IMG/VR virus record: IMGVR_UViG_3300034198_019599
Location: 1 to 35,312 of that record
DNA: 35,312 bases
Direction: 5' to 3' (one strand)
DNA from: a virus
The position numbers and the translations under genes are program-made. Shown one piece after another: positions 22,590 through 30,210 of this stretch. The notes under the pieces were generated by a model. That model made no database searches. It was not told where the DNA came from and worked only from the letters and a program-made list of their open reading frames with translations. How positions within the stretch are numbered: the stretch's first letter is position 1; the number at the start of each line of letters is the position of its first letter.

Positions 22590-23558
22590 ATGCTGCCACC
22601 TGAGGCCTATACAGCCAACATTACCGATTTCCAGTTCCGACTGTTAGCCATATTATGCCGTTTAGCGGGCCCTGGAGGGCTCGTACAGGCCTCAGCAGCT
22701 GAGCTTTGTGCAGAGAGTGGCAAACGAAGCGACAAGACGGTCCGTAGCGCCCTCAAGGGTTTAGAGGCAGCTGGCTTAATAGCCACAGAAGCAACTAAAC
22801 GGGCAAACGGTTACCAGGGAAAAAAGATTATACTGGTAAAAAATTACCGCCTTGTGGATAACGAGCCGGTAAAAAATTACCGCACCTCACCTGACTACAT
22901 AACCTATAGTCGTATTAGCCATCCTAGCTATAAGCCATTAGTACCTAATAGCCAAGCTAGTTATAAATTAAAAGAATCTGAAACCAAAGGTTTCACAAAG
23001 GAGATTAAGGTTCCTATGAGAAAATGGGAAGATGATGGAGACAATCTGGCAGGCTTTGGGCTCGTTGAACCCAAGGATGAGCCGCAGCCTAAAATCAGAA
23101 AGTCCGACCCAAAAACCAGAGGTAAGCGACCCGAGCATGAGTGGACAGCAATGGACGTTGCTGCAGAGTTTAGCTACCAAGTGGGCCGCAAATACCCGTT
23201 ACTTCCAGGAACTGTATCTGTTAAACAATTATCGGGCGCCCTTAGAAAATTCAGAACACAGTACGAAACAACCCCGCTTATAGAGCTTGAACTGTTGCGC
23301 TTGTTTATGGGCGACAACAGAAACTTTAAAGATATTGGAGATGAGGCTCCGCTTCTTTACAAGAAGTACCTTGCCTCCTTTGGCACCAAGATGAACCAGG
23401 CTCGTGAGAATTTGGGCCTCAACAAGGTGACCGCTAAGATGGAAACAACACCGGCTTCTGATAAGCTCGTGGCAAGTGATGGTCGTACCTTCCAGAATTC
23501 ACTCTCTGGTCGTGCACAACTAGAGCGTCATGAAAAACGATTGAAGGAGGCGAAATGA
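22590..23558 (+). CDS. Winged-helix DNA-binding protein, replication-initiator-like
   Basis: 322 residues. Residues about 10-85 form a winged helix: DFQFRLLAILCRL, ASAAELCAESGKRSDKTVRS (turn and recognition helix), LEAAGLI, and a wing with YQGKKIILV. A low-complexity linker (about 85-185) follows, then a compact helical C-terminal domain (VAAEFSYQVGRKYPL, SGALRKFRTQYETTP). This layout resembles lambda O and DnaD-like initiators: DNA-binding domain, linker, helicase/loader-contact domain. A DnaC/IstB-like loader is encoded 0.7 kb downstream and a DnaB-like helicase 2.2 kb downstream, supporting an initiator role. Paired palindromic repeats lie within the linker-coding DNA. A transcription regulator is the alternative. 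Confidence 0.65.
   Translation: MLPPEAYTANITDFQFRLLAILCRLAGPGGLVQASAAELCAESGKRSDKTVRSALKGLEAAGLIATEATKRANGYQGKKIILVKNYRLVDNEPVKNYRTSPDYITYSRISHPSYKPLVPNSQASYKLKESETKGFTKEIKVPMRKWEDDGDNLAGFGLVEPKDEPQPKIRKSDPKTRGKRPEHEWTAMDVAAEFSYQVGRKYPLLPGTVSVKQLSGALRKFRTQYETTPLIELELLRLFMGDNRNFKDIGDEAPLLYKKYLASFGTKMNQARENLGLNKVTAKMETTPASDKLVASDGRTFQNSLSGRAQLERHEKRLKEAK
22835..22883 (+). repeat. Two copies of palindromic 16-mer inside the winged-helix gene
   Basis: GGTAAAAAATTACCGC occurs at 22835-22850 and at 22868-22883, exactly 33 bases apart (about three helical turns). The core GGTAA-AAAA-TTACC is an inverted repeat with five-base arms. Other short palindromes follow: ATTAG-TAC-CTAAT near 22948 and GAAACC-AAA-GGTTTC at 22980-22994. 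In protein the copies read VKNYR twice. They are candidate binding sites for the encoded protein. Confidence 0.7.
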
Positions 23559-23650
23559 AACAAGTTGTTGGATATGCACTTGTAATCATCGGCACACTTA
23601 CTGGAACAAATCTAATCCTAGGAGGATTTAAAAAGTGGCAAAAAAAGTAA
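23555..23650 (+). CDS. 31-aa single-helix membrane peptide
   Basis: ATG 23555 is in an ATGA overlap with the winged-helix gene and follows a strong AAGGAGG. The product is MKQVVGYALVIIGTLTGTNL, then ILGGFKKWQKK: one hydrophobic segment (residues 4-25) with a positively charged end. It overlaps the next gene by 16 bases. Too short for most gene callers, but the ribosome site and coupling make it likely. Function unknown; small membrane peptides may affect lysis or superinfection. Confidence 0.6.
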   Translation: MKQVVGYALVIIGTLTGTNLILGGFKKWQKK

Positions 23651-23943
23651 CAAAGAAGTTCACAGCAACACTTACACTAAACACCGAACAAGGTGGCGCA
23701 TGGTTGGCAAACGTCAGCCTTCTTACTCCAGCAGTTGATAGCGACAACCCAAACTCAATGCAACCAGCAGATGCTGTAAGTGCAGAAGCAGCTTGGAAAA
23801 ATGCATCAGCAGGTAAGCGTTGGATTAAGTCACAGGTACTAGCTATGACACCTCGCAAGAGCGTCAAGATGGAACCAACTAAAATTGATAAAACTACAGA
23901 AAAGCCAACAGCTTTTGTTGGAGTATTGGAGTTCAAAGCATGA
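23635..23943 (+). CDS. Hypothetical small protein, 102 aa
   Basis: GTG start preceded by AGGAGG at a somewhat long distance. A beta-rich chain: KKFTATLTLNTEQGGAWLAN opens, an acidic loop with DSDNPNSMQPADAVSAEAAW follows, and FVGVLEFKA ends it. Its pattern of strands and a W-containing helix recalls small RHH/dsRBD-like folds, but I cannot assign a family. ATGA overlap with the next gene. Function unknown. Confidence 0.7.
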   Translation: MAKKVTKKFTATLTLNTEQGGAWLANVSLLTPAVDSDNPNSMQPADAVSAEAAWKNASAGKRWIKSQVLAMTPRKSVKMEPTKIDKTTEKPTAFVGVLEFKA

Positions 23944-24062
23944 GCACAGATAACCTAATGCTGGACGTTGATTTTCTAGAGTATTTAGAAGAAAACTCAG
24001 TACCAGAAGAAGAAACACAGATTGCATTTGCTGCATGGCTTAAGGAAAACGAAGCAAAGTAA
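23940..24062 (+). CDS. Acidic 40-aa protein
   Basis: ATGA overlap sets the start. It reads MSTDNLMLDVDFLEYLEENS then VPEEETQIAFAAWLKENEAK: two short helices, with 12 acidic residues. No family recognised. It is followed without a gap by the next small gene. Confidence 0.6.
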   Translation: MSTDNLMLDVDFLEYLEENSVPEEETQIAFAAWLKENEAK

Positions 24063-24224
24063 TTGACTGACGACGAACTAGAACAAGCCCTAATGCAATT
24101 ATATGAGTTAGGGCTTGTTTCAGTTGAGTACGATGAAAATCTAGAAGCGCGGTTTAAAGTAACGGATGAAGAGAAGCTAAAAGATTTGATTGAAACATTA
24201 GAAGAGGGGGAAAAAAATGTATGA
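24063..24224 (+). CDS. Small helical acidic protein, 53 aa
   Basis: Begins at TTG immediately after the previous stop (TAATTG); ATG 24093 would give 43 residues. The order of elements (LEQALMQLYELGLVSVEYDE, a strand with ARFKVT, then DEEKLKDLIETLEEGE) looks like a half winged-helix: helix, turn, hairpin, helix. Its end carries GAAGAGGGGG, the ribosome site for the loader gene, and overlaps it by eight bases. Function unknown. Confidence 0.55.
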   Translation: MTDDELEQALMQLYELGLVSVEYDENLEARFKVTDEEKLKDLIETLEEGEKNV

Positions 24225-24939
24225 CATAAATACTCTGTCACCGTTAAAAAAGCATTGGTTATTACGTACTTCAAATATCCCAAGAAGATTTATAGGTTTA
24301 GAACCACAAGACATCGTTACTAAAGTCGGTTCTTTTCCAGACGAGATTTCTAATTGGTTAGATGATGTTTCAGAAGGCCACGTAATTCAAAGTATTGGCA
24401 ATATTGGCACCAACGGCGTAGGGCTTGTCTTTGATGGGGGTCCGGGACTGGGAAAGACAACCCACGCCGTTGTTGCTGCCATGGAGGTTATACGTAACCT
24501 TCCAGAGGACGTAGTTAAAGCAGCCACGGTTATGCACGTTAAACAAGCAGAGTTTGGGTTGGGATTTCGCCCAATCTATTACATGACTTATCCCGAGTTT
24601 CTTGCTAGAAAAAAATCAACTTTTGATATGGAAGGAACTGACAAACGGGAGATGGTCTACGAGTTAGATGGTTTCCATGGTCGTTGCCGTTTTGATTGGT
24701 TAAATGTTCGTTTACTTATTTTGGATGATTTAGGTAAAGAATACGGTTCTAAGTATGACGATACTTCTTTTGATGAGATTCTTCGTTTACGTTACGACAA
24801 AGGATTACCTACGATTGTCACTACAAATGTGCGTTTAGAGAACTGGGAAGCACATTACAGTGAAGCTATGGCGAGTTTCGCTAACGAAGCATTCATTAGA
24901 GTTCCTATACTAGGTTCAGACCTAAGAGGCGCCCAATGA
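24217..24939 (+). CDS. DnaC/IstB-like AAA+ ATPase (helicase loader)
   Basis: 240 residues. Walker A is GGPGLGKTT (G74-T82), Walker B is LLILDDLGKE with D170-D171, and a TIVTTNVRLENW segment with downstream Arg residues gives sensor 1 and the end of the AAA+ core, as in DnaC and IstB-like ATPases. These proteins open or place the DnaB ring on DNA. The N-terminal 60 residues (LKKHWLLRTSNIPRRFIGLE) carry the short, basic start common in this family. Coupled to its neighbours by an eight-base overlap upstream and ATGA downstream, with the DnaB-like helicase gene 0.85 kb further on. Confidence 0.85.
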   Translation: MYDINTLSPLKKHWLLRTSNIPRRFIGLEPQDIVTKVGSFPDEISNWLDDVSEGHVIQSIGNIGTNGVGLVFDGGPGLGKTTHAVVAAMEVIRNLPEDVVKAATVMHVKQAEFGLGFRPIYYMTYPEFLARKKSTFDMEGTDKREMVYELDGFHGRCRFDWLNVRLLILDDLGKEYGSKYDDTSFDEILRLRYDKGLPTIVTTNVRLENWEAHYSEAMASFANEAFIRVPILGSDLRGAQ

Positions 24940-25238
24940 AAGGACCTGAAGTGACTGAATGGATGACAGTTCAGCAATTTATTTCTGCACAAGGCATTGG
25001 GATTTTTGAAGTTCAATTAGACACAGAGACCAAGTTGACCCGTTGCACTTGCCCAGTTTTTACAAAAAAAGCTAACTGTAAACACACTTCCTTTGTAGAC
25101 CGCAAAATAAAAATGACTGGTCATTACTCCATTAGCGTCCCAGTGGGAGTCCCAGAAGAATGGGCAATTGAAGCCAGCGAAACCCCAGATAAGTTCCGCG
25201 ACTTCGTAGTTAACTACGCCACGATAGAAGTTTTATGA
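24936..25238 (+). CDS. Small SWIM-type zinc-finger-like protein
   Basis: 100 residues. The CTCPVFTKKANCKH segment (C37, C39, C48, H50) fits the CxC-x(n)-CxH of SWIM zinc fingers, which often mediate DNA or protein binding in ATPase and recombination complexes. The N-terminal 30 residues form a short beta/alpha lead-in typical before SWIM motifs. It sits between the helicase loader and an unknown gene, coupled to both by ATGA overlaps, so it is probably co-translated with replication proteins. The exact role is unknown. Confidence 0.7.
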   Translation: MKGPEVTEWMTVQQFISAQGIGIFEVQLDTETKLTRCTCPVFTKKANCKHTSFVDRKIKMTGHYSISVPVGVPEEWAIEASETPDKFRDFVVNYATIEVL

Positions 25239-25651
25239 AAGGCGGAGACATTTCAAACGTCTCCTCGCCACAGGTAATCGTTACAGCTACACTTCTTTTG
25301 AGCTTAGAAACAGAAGAAGAGAAACGTCTTTTGTCCAAAAAGAAGATTACACGAATAGGTAATATTGATTTACTTGTAGCTAACAAGCTGTGGATGATGG
25401 CAAACAACTATGGGATTTCTTTAGAGCTAGCTGGTTTTGAAGACGAGGGATGGACAGAAGAACTTCTTGAAAAAGCTTTTGAAAAACTTGAGCGTAGAGC
25501 CGTAAACCCGTTTAACTATTGGCAGTTATACGAGAGCCCGCATGAGATTGTGGGTGGGCTGCCTTATCGTGCTAATCTAAGGGCAGTCATAGATGTACCA
25601 GGCAGAGTCGCAATGTATGGTTCGGCAGGAGTACAGCTAGGCAATATCTAG
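25235..25651 (+). CDS. Hypothetical protein, 138 aa
   Basis: ATGA overlap with the SWIM-like gene. A charged helical middle (ETEEEKRLLSKKKI, then WTEELLEKAFEKLERRAVNP) and a C-terminal Gly-rich beta part (LRAVIDVPGRVAMYG). I do not recognise the family. Since it lies between loader and helicase genes and has a Pro-Phe-Asn-Tyr-Trp loop like that of DNA-processing accessory proteins, a replication-accessory role is possible but not supported by motif. Confidence 0.65.
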   Translation: MKGGDISNVSSPQVIVTATLLLSLETEEEKRLLSKKKITRIGNIDLLVANKLWMMANNYGISLELAGFEDEGWTEELLEKAFEKLERRAVNPFNYWQLYESPHEIVGGLPYRANLRAVIDVPGRVAMYGSAGVQLGNI

Positions 25652-25669
25652 TCCTTGAGGGAGGGCGTT

Positions 25670-25786
25670 ATGTTCAGTGTTGCAAACACCAATTGTCCGA
25701 TGTGTCATGCTCATTCTGTTGAGCGAATTTATGTAAACGGAAACTCATATTTACAGTGTCAAGAATGCGGAGAACGGTGGAAGTAA
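25670..25786 (+). CDS. Zinc-ribbon peptide, 38 aa
   Basis: ATG 25670 is preceded by GAGGGAGGG. The peptide holds CPMC (C9, C12) and CQEC (C30, C33), separated by a beta-hairpin-like stretch, and ends with GERWK: a single minimal zinc ribbon. The helicase gene starts at the base after its stop codon. It may act on helicase or primase assembly or bind DNA; this is inference. Confidence 0.7.
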   Translation: MFSVANTNCPMCHAHSVERIYVNGNSYLQCQECGERWK

Positions 25787-27040
25787 ATGGCAGCAGATAA
25801 CGAACACAGATTAGTCAGTAAGGTAATCAAAGAACGCGAGATTACCTCTGTACTTCAACGTGGAATCACTGACGTCTGGTTCTTAGATGACGACAACCGA
25901 AAAGTGTGGTCGTTTGTACGTAAGCACTACAGCGAATACAGCGAAGTGCCTACAGCAACAACTGTTTTAGACCATTATCCAAATTACAAGGTTCTTAATG
26001 TTGAAGACAGCATGGACTATTTGCTGGACACAATGGTGGATTTTCGTCGCCGTTTACTTACACGACAGGGATTAGAAAATGCGGTTGAGCAATTACAAGA
26101 TAACGACCATGAGTCTGCACTTCGCGCAATGGAGCAAACAGTCTCCAAAGTTAACGAACAAGGAGTACTGGGAACTCATGAGGTTGACCTTACAAAGAAC
26201 ACCGAAGAGCGATATAAAGAATATCAAGCAATACAAAATAAAGAGTTCTTGGGTATTCCAACTGGTTTCAAAGACATTGACGAAGCTACAGCAGGTTTGC
26301 AAGGTGGACAGTTAGTAACGATTATTGCCCCACCTAAGACAGGTAAGTCCCAGGTTGCATTGCAGATTGCTATCAATGTTCACAGCCTTGGTAAAACCCC
26401 AATGTTCCAGTCGTTTGAAATGAATAACCACGAACAGCAACAACGTCACGACGCTATGCGTTCACACATTGACCACGGAAGATTAAGACGAGGAAAGCTA
26501 TTACCAGAAGAAGAGAATCGCTATATTGACATGCTTAACAAAATGGAAACAGAGCACCCGTTCCATTTGGTAGATGCTGTTAATGGAATTACTGTCTCTG
26601 CTTTATCAGCAAAGATTGAGCAGCTAAAGCCAGACATCGTGTTTGTAGATGGTGTGTACCTAATGCTTGACGATTTGACTGGGGAAATGAACACCCCACA
26701 GGCAATCACAAACATTACTCGTGCTTTAAAAAGACTTGCTCAAAAAGTAGATAAACCAATTGTTATTACAACACAGACTCTGCTTTGGAAGATGCGTGCG
26801 GGTAAAGTGACTGCAGACTCTATTGGTTACTCTTCTTCCTTCTTCCAAGACTCAGATGTTATTTTGGGATTAGAGCCTGTAGAAGAAGATGATTCAATTC
26901 GTTTACTTAAGGTTGTTGCGTCTCGTAACTGCCCACCAAAAGAAACATCACTTACTTGGAAATGGGAAACAGGTTGCTTCCACGATGAAGCTGAGATGAT
27001 GAAGTGTCCATACTGCTCTAACTGGAACACAAATGGTTGA
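25787..27040 (+). CDS. DnaB-like replicative helicase
   Basis: 417 residues. Walker A APPKTGKSQ (residues 181-189) within a RecA-type core, followed by MFQSFEMNNHEQQQRHDAMR (motif H1a/H2-like), IVFVDGVYLM (Walker B region), ITRALKRLAQKVDKPIVITT (H3) and an HVTSR-like arginine-finger region (VVASRNCP). The N-terminal 110 residues are a smaller collar domain than in bacterial DnaB. The C-terminus carries MKCPYCSNWN, a half zinc ribbon not usual in DnaB. It overlaps the primase start by eight bases, so helicase and primase are probably made in step. Possible phage-type hexamer that unwinds ahead of the polymerase. Confidence 0.9.
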   Translation: MAADNEHRLVSKVIKEREITSVLQRGITDVWFLDDDNRKVWSFVRKHYSEYSEVPTATTVLDHYPNYKVLNVEDSMDYLLDTMVDFRRRLLTRQGLENAVEQLQDNDHESALRAMEQTVSKVNEQGVLGTHEVDLTKNTEERYKEYQAIQNKEFLGIPTGFKDIDEATAGLQGGQLVTIIAPPKTGKSQVALQIAINVHSLGKTPMFQSFEMNNHEQQQRHDAMRSHIDHGRLRRGKLLPEEENRYIDMLNKMETEHPFHLVDAVNGITVSALSAKIEQLKPDIVFVDGVYLMLDDLTGEMNTPQAITNITRALKRLAQKVDKPIVITTQTLLWKMRAGKVTADSIGYSSSFFQDSDVILGLEPVEEDDSIRLLKVVASRNCPPKETSLTWKWETGCFHDEAEMMKCPYCSNWNTNG

Positions 27041-27974
27041 TATTGAAAAAGTACTCTTAAATCTAGATGTAACTCTTACAGCTCAACGTGGAGATGAAGT
27101 GCAGGGCTTGTGCCCTATGCACAAAGCTCGCACAGGTAGAGAAGATATGCATCCAGATTGGTGGATTAACTCTATAACTGGTGCTCATTTTTGTTTTTCT
27201 TGTGGATACAAAGGAAACATTTACACACTAGTTGCTGACTTAAAGGGCATGGATTACTTTGATGCCAAAGACTATGTTGACTCTAGCCAAGAGGCAGATG
27301 TAGATACTTTGTTAAAGCGAATCCGAGAATTACCACAGTACATTTCTACAGCAGAAGAACCACTTGCAATGTCTGAAGCCCGACTTGCAGTGTTTGTTGA
27401 CCCACCAGAAAATGAGTTGCGCAAACGGTTCATTACTTCTGCTGCTGCTAAACACCACGGTGTTTTATGGGACCCAAAACACGAAGCTTGGATTGTGCCA
27501 ATTCGTGAACCTAATGAGTACACCTTATGGGGTTGGCAAGAAAAGGGTGCACGTGGTCGGTTTTTTCGTAATCAACCACAGGGAGTTAAGAAGTCTAAAA
27601 CTGTCTTTGGTGTTGAGGTAATGTCTACAGAGACTCTTGTAGTTGTTGAGTCACCATTGGATGTTGCTCGTTTGGCAAGTGCCGGAGTTGAAGGAGCCAT
27701 CTCTACTTATGGAGCCATGGTCAGTGAAGAGCAGGCAAAGATTATGCGTAGAGCTAAGAAAGTTATTGCTGCGTTTGACAAAGATGATGCAGGAATGCAC
27801 GCCAATGAGTTGATGCGTGGATTCGCTAGGAAGTACGGGATGGAACTGTCATATTTCAATTACACTGGAATAGATGTTAAAGACCCAGGTGATATGACAG
27901 AGAAAGAAATTAAACGAGGAATAGACACTGCTCGTGACATGATTTATGGCAAAGCAGCTTACGTATGGCATTAG
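27033..27974 (+). CDS. DnaG-like DNA primase (CHC2 zinc finger, TOPRIM)
   Basis: 313 residues. Zinc-binding N-terminus C27-x2-H30 and C54-x2-C57 (CPMH, CFSC) fits CHC2. The TOPRIM domain contains VVVESPLDVARL with E206, and a FDKDDAG metal loop with D249, D251 and D252. A middle segment with WIVPIREPNEYTLWGWQEKG resembles the start of the RNA-polymerase core of DnaG. It lacks a C-terminal helicase-interaction domain of bacterial length. The start is in an eight-base overlap with the helicase gene; the next small gene begins inside its last codons. Confidence 0.9.
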   Translation: MVDIEKVLLNLDVTLTAQRGDEVQGLCPMHKARTGREDMHPDWWINSITGAHFCFSCGYKGNIYTLVADLKGMDYFDAKDYVDSSQEADVDTLLKRIRELPQYISTAEEPLAMSEARLAVFVDPPENELRKRFITSAAAKHHGVLWDPKHEAWIVPIREPNEYTLWGWQEKGARGRFFRNQPQGVKKSKTVFGVEVMSTETLVVVESPLDVARLASAGVEGAISTYGAMVSEEQAKIMRRAKKVIAAFDKDDAGMHANELMRGFARKYGMELSYFNYTGIDVKDPGDMTEKEIKRGIDTARDMIYGKAAYVWH

Positions 27975-28150
27975 ATGCTCGTGGGTTACCAACACATGCC
28001 TGTCCTATGTGTGGTCATTTAGTCTTTAAGATAAAAGCAATGTTTGAAGACTATGATATTGCCATGTGGTTTGTTGATGGAGAGTGTGACGACTGTGGAA
28101 CTTTACTAACCGTTCCCTGCCCAGTGGATGACCCAGATGTTCAAGGGTGA
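27965..28150 (+). CDS. Zinc-ribbon protein, 61 aa
   Basis: ATG 27965 overlaps the primase stop by 10 bases. CPMC (C13, C16) and CDDC (C41, C44) flank a hairpin; a further C52 follows in VPCPVDDP. Acidic C-terminus. The helicase gene start lies within its last 25 bases. Its close placement between primase and SNF2-type helicase suggests a factor for one of these; unproven. Confidence 0.7.
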   Translation: MALDARGLPTHACPMCGHLVFKIKAMFEDYDIAMWFVDGECDDCGTLLTVPCPVDDPDVQG

Positions 28151-29768
28151 GTTAAAACCATACCAAGTAGAAGCGGTTGCCAAAATGGTAGACCGTAAAA
28201 AAATGCTGGTTGCTTATGAAATGGGTTTAGGTAAAACCCCTATGACTATTGCAGCTTTAGAGCAACTAAAAGAAAACAAACTAATTGAAAAACCTATTTT
28301 AATTATTGCGTTGTCTAGCTTGAAGTATCAGTGGGAAAAAGAAATACATAAGTTCTCTGATGCACAGACGCAGGTTATTGACGGCAGCAAAAGCCAACGA
28401 GAACTTGGTTGGATGCGTGGGTTTGAATGGTCACGAGCTTGGGATGAAAACAACTCTTATGTCATTTGTAATTATGAATCTATTGTTAATGATTGGGATT
28501 GGATTTGCGATTATGACTGGGGTGCTGTGGTCTGCGATGAAGCAACTGCCATTAAAGGATTTAAATCTCAACGTTCTAAGTATGTAAAGAAGTTAGCTAA
28601 AGACGTTAAGGTGAGGTATGCATTAACCGGCACACCTATTGAGAATGGGCGACCAGAAGAGCTGTATTCAATTATGCAGTTTGTTGACCCTAATCTTTTG
28701 GGCCGGTTTGATTTGTTTGACCAAACGTTTATTGTACGAAATCATTTTGGCGGGGTTCAACGCTATCGCAACCTTCATATTTTCCATGAGAAAATGAAAC
28801 AAGTTGCTGTACGCAAAACACAGAAAGACCCAGATGTGTCCCCTTACCTTCCAGAGACAATCCACTTAGAGCCTTTCTTAATCCCTTTAGATAAGCCAGG
28901 TAAAGAGCTCTATAAGAAGATTGCCTCTGATTTAGTAAACGAATTATTGGAAGCTCAAGAGCTTATGGGAAGGTCTTTTTCGTTAGACGCACACTATGGG
29001 CACGGATACCAACCCAATAGCCCAGCTGATAAGCTTAGGGGCTCTATAATGTCTAAGATAACTTCTTTAAGGATGTTATGCGACTCACCTCAACTTTTAG
29101 TTGAAAGTTCAACTAAGTTTCACAACGGATGGCAGGAAATAAATGGCGAAGAAGTTAACCTTGAAGGTTCTCGTGGGGGCAGTGCTTACGTTGCTGGGTT
29201 GGAAGACTCTGGACTCTTGGACAAAGCGAAGAAATCTCCGAAATTAGACGCGGTAATTAGTTATGTGGTTGAACATTTAGAGGCTAACGAAGACCACAAA
29301 GTTGTTATCTTTACTTGTTATTTAGGGATGCTTCCCCTTATTCAAGAAGCTCTGGCTAAAAAGAAGATTGTTAGCACTCTCTACTCCGGACTGCTAAACG
29401 CAAAAGAAAAAGAAGAATCTAAAACTTCTTTTCAAACCACAAAAGAAGTTAGAGTCCTGGTCTCTTCAGACGCAGGCGGCTACGGAGTAGACCTTCCTCA
29501 AGCTAACATGTTAGTTAACTTTGATTTGCCTTGGTCTTCTGGAACAGCGGTCCAACGCAATTCCCGTATCCGCCGCGCATCCAGTACGTGGAGCCATGTT
29601 GTGATTCAAGACTTCCTCGTGCTAGACTCCATAGAAGAAAGACAACACCAAATGTTAATGCAAAAAAACGCCATTGCAGATGCAGTAATGGACGGTGAAG
29701 GCATAAATACTAAGGGTGGTGTAGACTTAACAATAGGAAGTCTTCTTAACTTCCTGAAGGGGGCATAA
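28128..29768 (+). CDS. SNF2-family (SF2) DNA helicase
   Basis: 546 residues from ATG 28128 (ATG 28137 is an alternative, MFKGELKPYQ). Motif I EMGLGKT (residues 31-37), motif Ia LIIALSSLKYQWEKEI, motif II VVCDEATAIKG, motif III YALTGTPIENGRPEELYSIM, then a C-terminal RecA lobe with KVVIFTCYLGMLP, motif V VLVSSDAGGYGVDLPQANM and motif VI GTAVQRNSRIRR. This order is that of SNF2/Rad54-type ATPases, which translocate on double-stranded DNA. In phages these proteins are usually linked to recombination-dependent replication (T4 UvsW-like role). It overlaps the zinc-ribbon gene by 23 bases. Confidence 0.9.
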   Translation: MTQMFKGELKPYQVEAVAKMVDRKKMLVAYEMGLGKTPMTIAALEQLKENKLIEKPILIIALSSLKYQWEKEIHKFSDAQTQVIDGSKSQRELGWMRGFEWSRAWDENNSYVICNYESIVNDWDWICDYDWGAVVCDEATAIKGFKSQRSKYVKKLAKDVKVRYALTGTPIENGRPEELYSIMQFVDPNLLGRFDLFDQTFIVRNHFGGVQRYRNLHIFHEKMKQVAVRKTQKDPDVSPYLPETIHLEPFLIPLDKPGKELYKKIASDLVNELLEAQELMGRSFSLDAHYGHGYQPNSPADKLRGSIMSKITSLRMLCDSPQLLVESSTKFHNGWQEINGEEVNLEGSRGGSAYVAGLEDSGLLDKAKKSPKLDAVISYVVEHLEANEDHKVVIFTCYLGMLPLIQEALAKKKIVSTLYSGLLNAKEKEESKTSFQTTKEVRVLVSSDAGGYGVDLPQANMLVNFDLPWSSGTAVQRNSRIRRASSTWSHVVIQDFLVLDSIEERQHQMLMQKNAIADAVMDGEGINTKGGVDLTIGSLLNFLKGA

Positions 29769-29769
29769 C

Positions 29770-30207
29770 ATGGCAAAAATAAAGCCAGAAGACACACGCA
29801 ATGTAGATGAAACAGACTTGATTGCTCGCGCAAAGAAGTATTCTTTCTTGAAATCGCAACTTGATTACTTGGAAAAAGAACAAAAAGCTCTTCGTTTAGA
29901 ACTATTTGAGGTTCTTGATGTTGAGGGCGAAGAAGATGACAAGGGCAACATTGTTCTTGAACTTCCAGAAGAAGTAGATGGTTACAGTGCTGTAGTTAAG
30001 CAACGCCGTGTGTCTCGTAAAATTGACGAGTTCCGAGCAGAAGAAATCATTACTGAAAAAGCAATGGAAGATACTTTATACAAAACAATTCGCGTTGTTG
30101 ATGAAGATGCTTTGATGGCTGCGCTGTATAACGACGAGTTAACAGAAGCAGAAGTTGATGAAATGTATCCATCTTCAGTTACTTGGGCGCTTGTCCTAAA
30201 GAAGTAA
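29770..30207 (+). CDS. Hypothetical coiled-coil protein, 145 aa
   Basis: One base separates its ATG from the helicase stop. Residues about 15-50 form a charged helix (LIARAKKYSFLKSQLDYLEK) that looks like a coiled coil. The rest is acidic with YSAVVKQRRVSRKIDEFRAE and a repeated-looking Glu-rich helix (LYNDELTEAEVDEMY). It resembles short phage proteins that sit beside recombination genes, but I cannot name a family. Function unknown. Confidence 0.65.
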   Translation: MAKIKPEDTRNVDETDLIARAKKYSFLKSQLDYLEKEQKALRLELFEVLDVEGEEDDKGNIVLELPEEVDGYSAVVKQRRVSRKIDEFRAEEIITEKAMEDTLYKTIRVVDEDALMAALYNDELTEAEVDEMYPSSVTWALVLKK

Positions 30208-30210
30208 CTT

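Noticed and set aside
22835-22883. Terminator hairpins in the winged-helix gene
   Set aside because: The stems are only five pairs of mostly A/T, without a U-tract, and lie within an intact reading frame.
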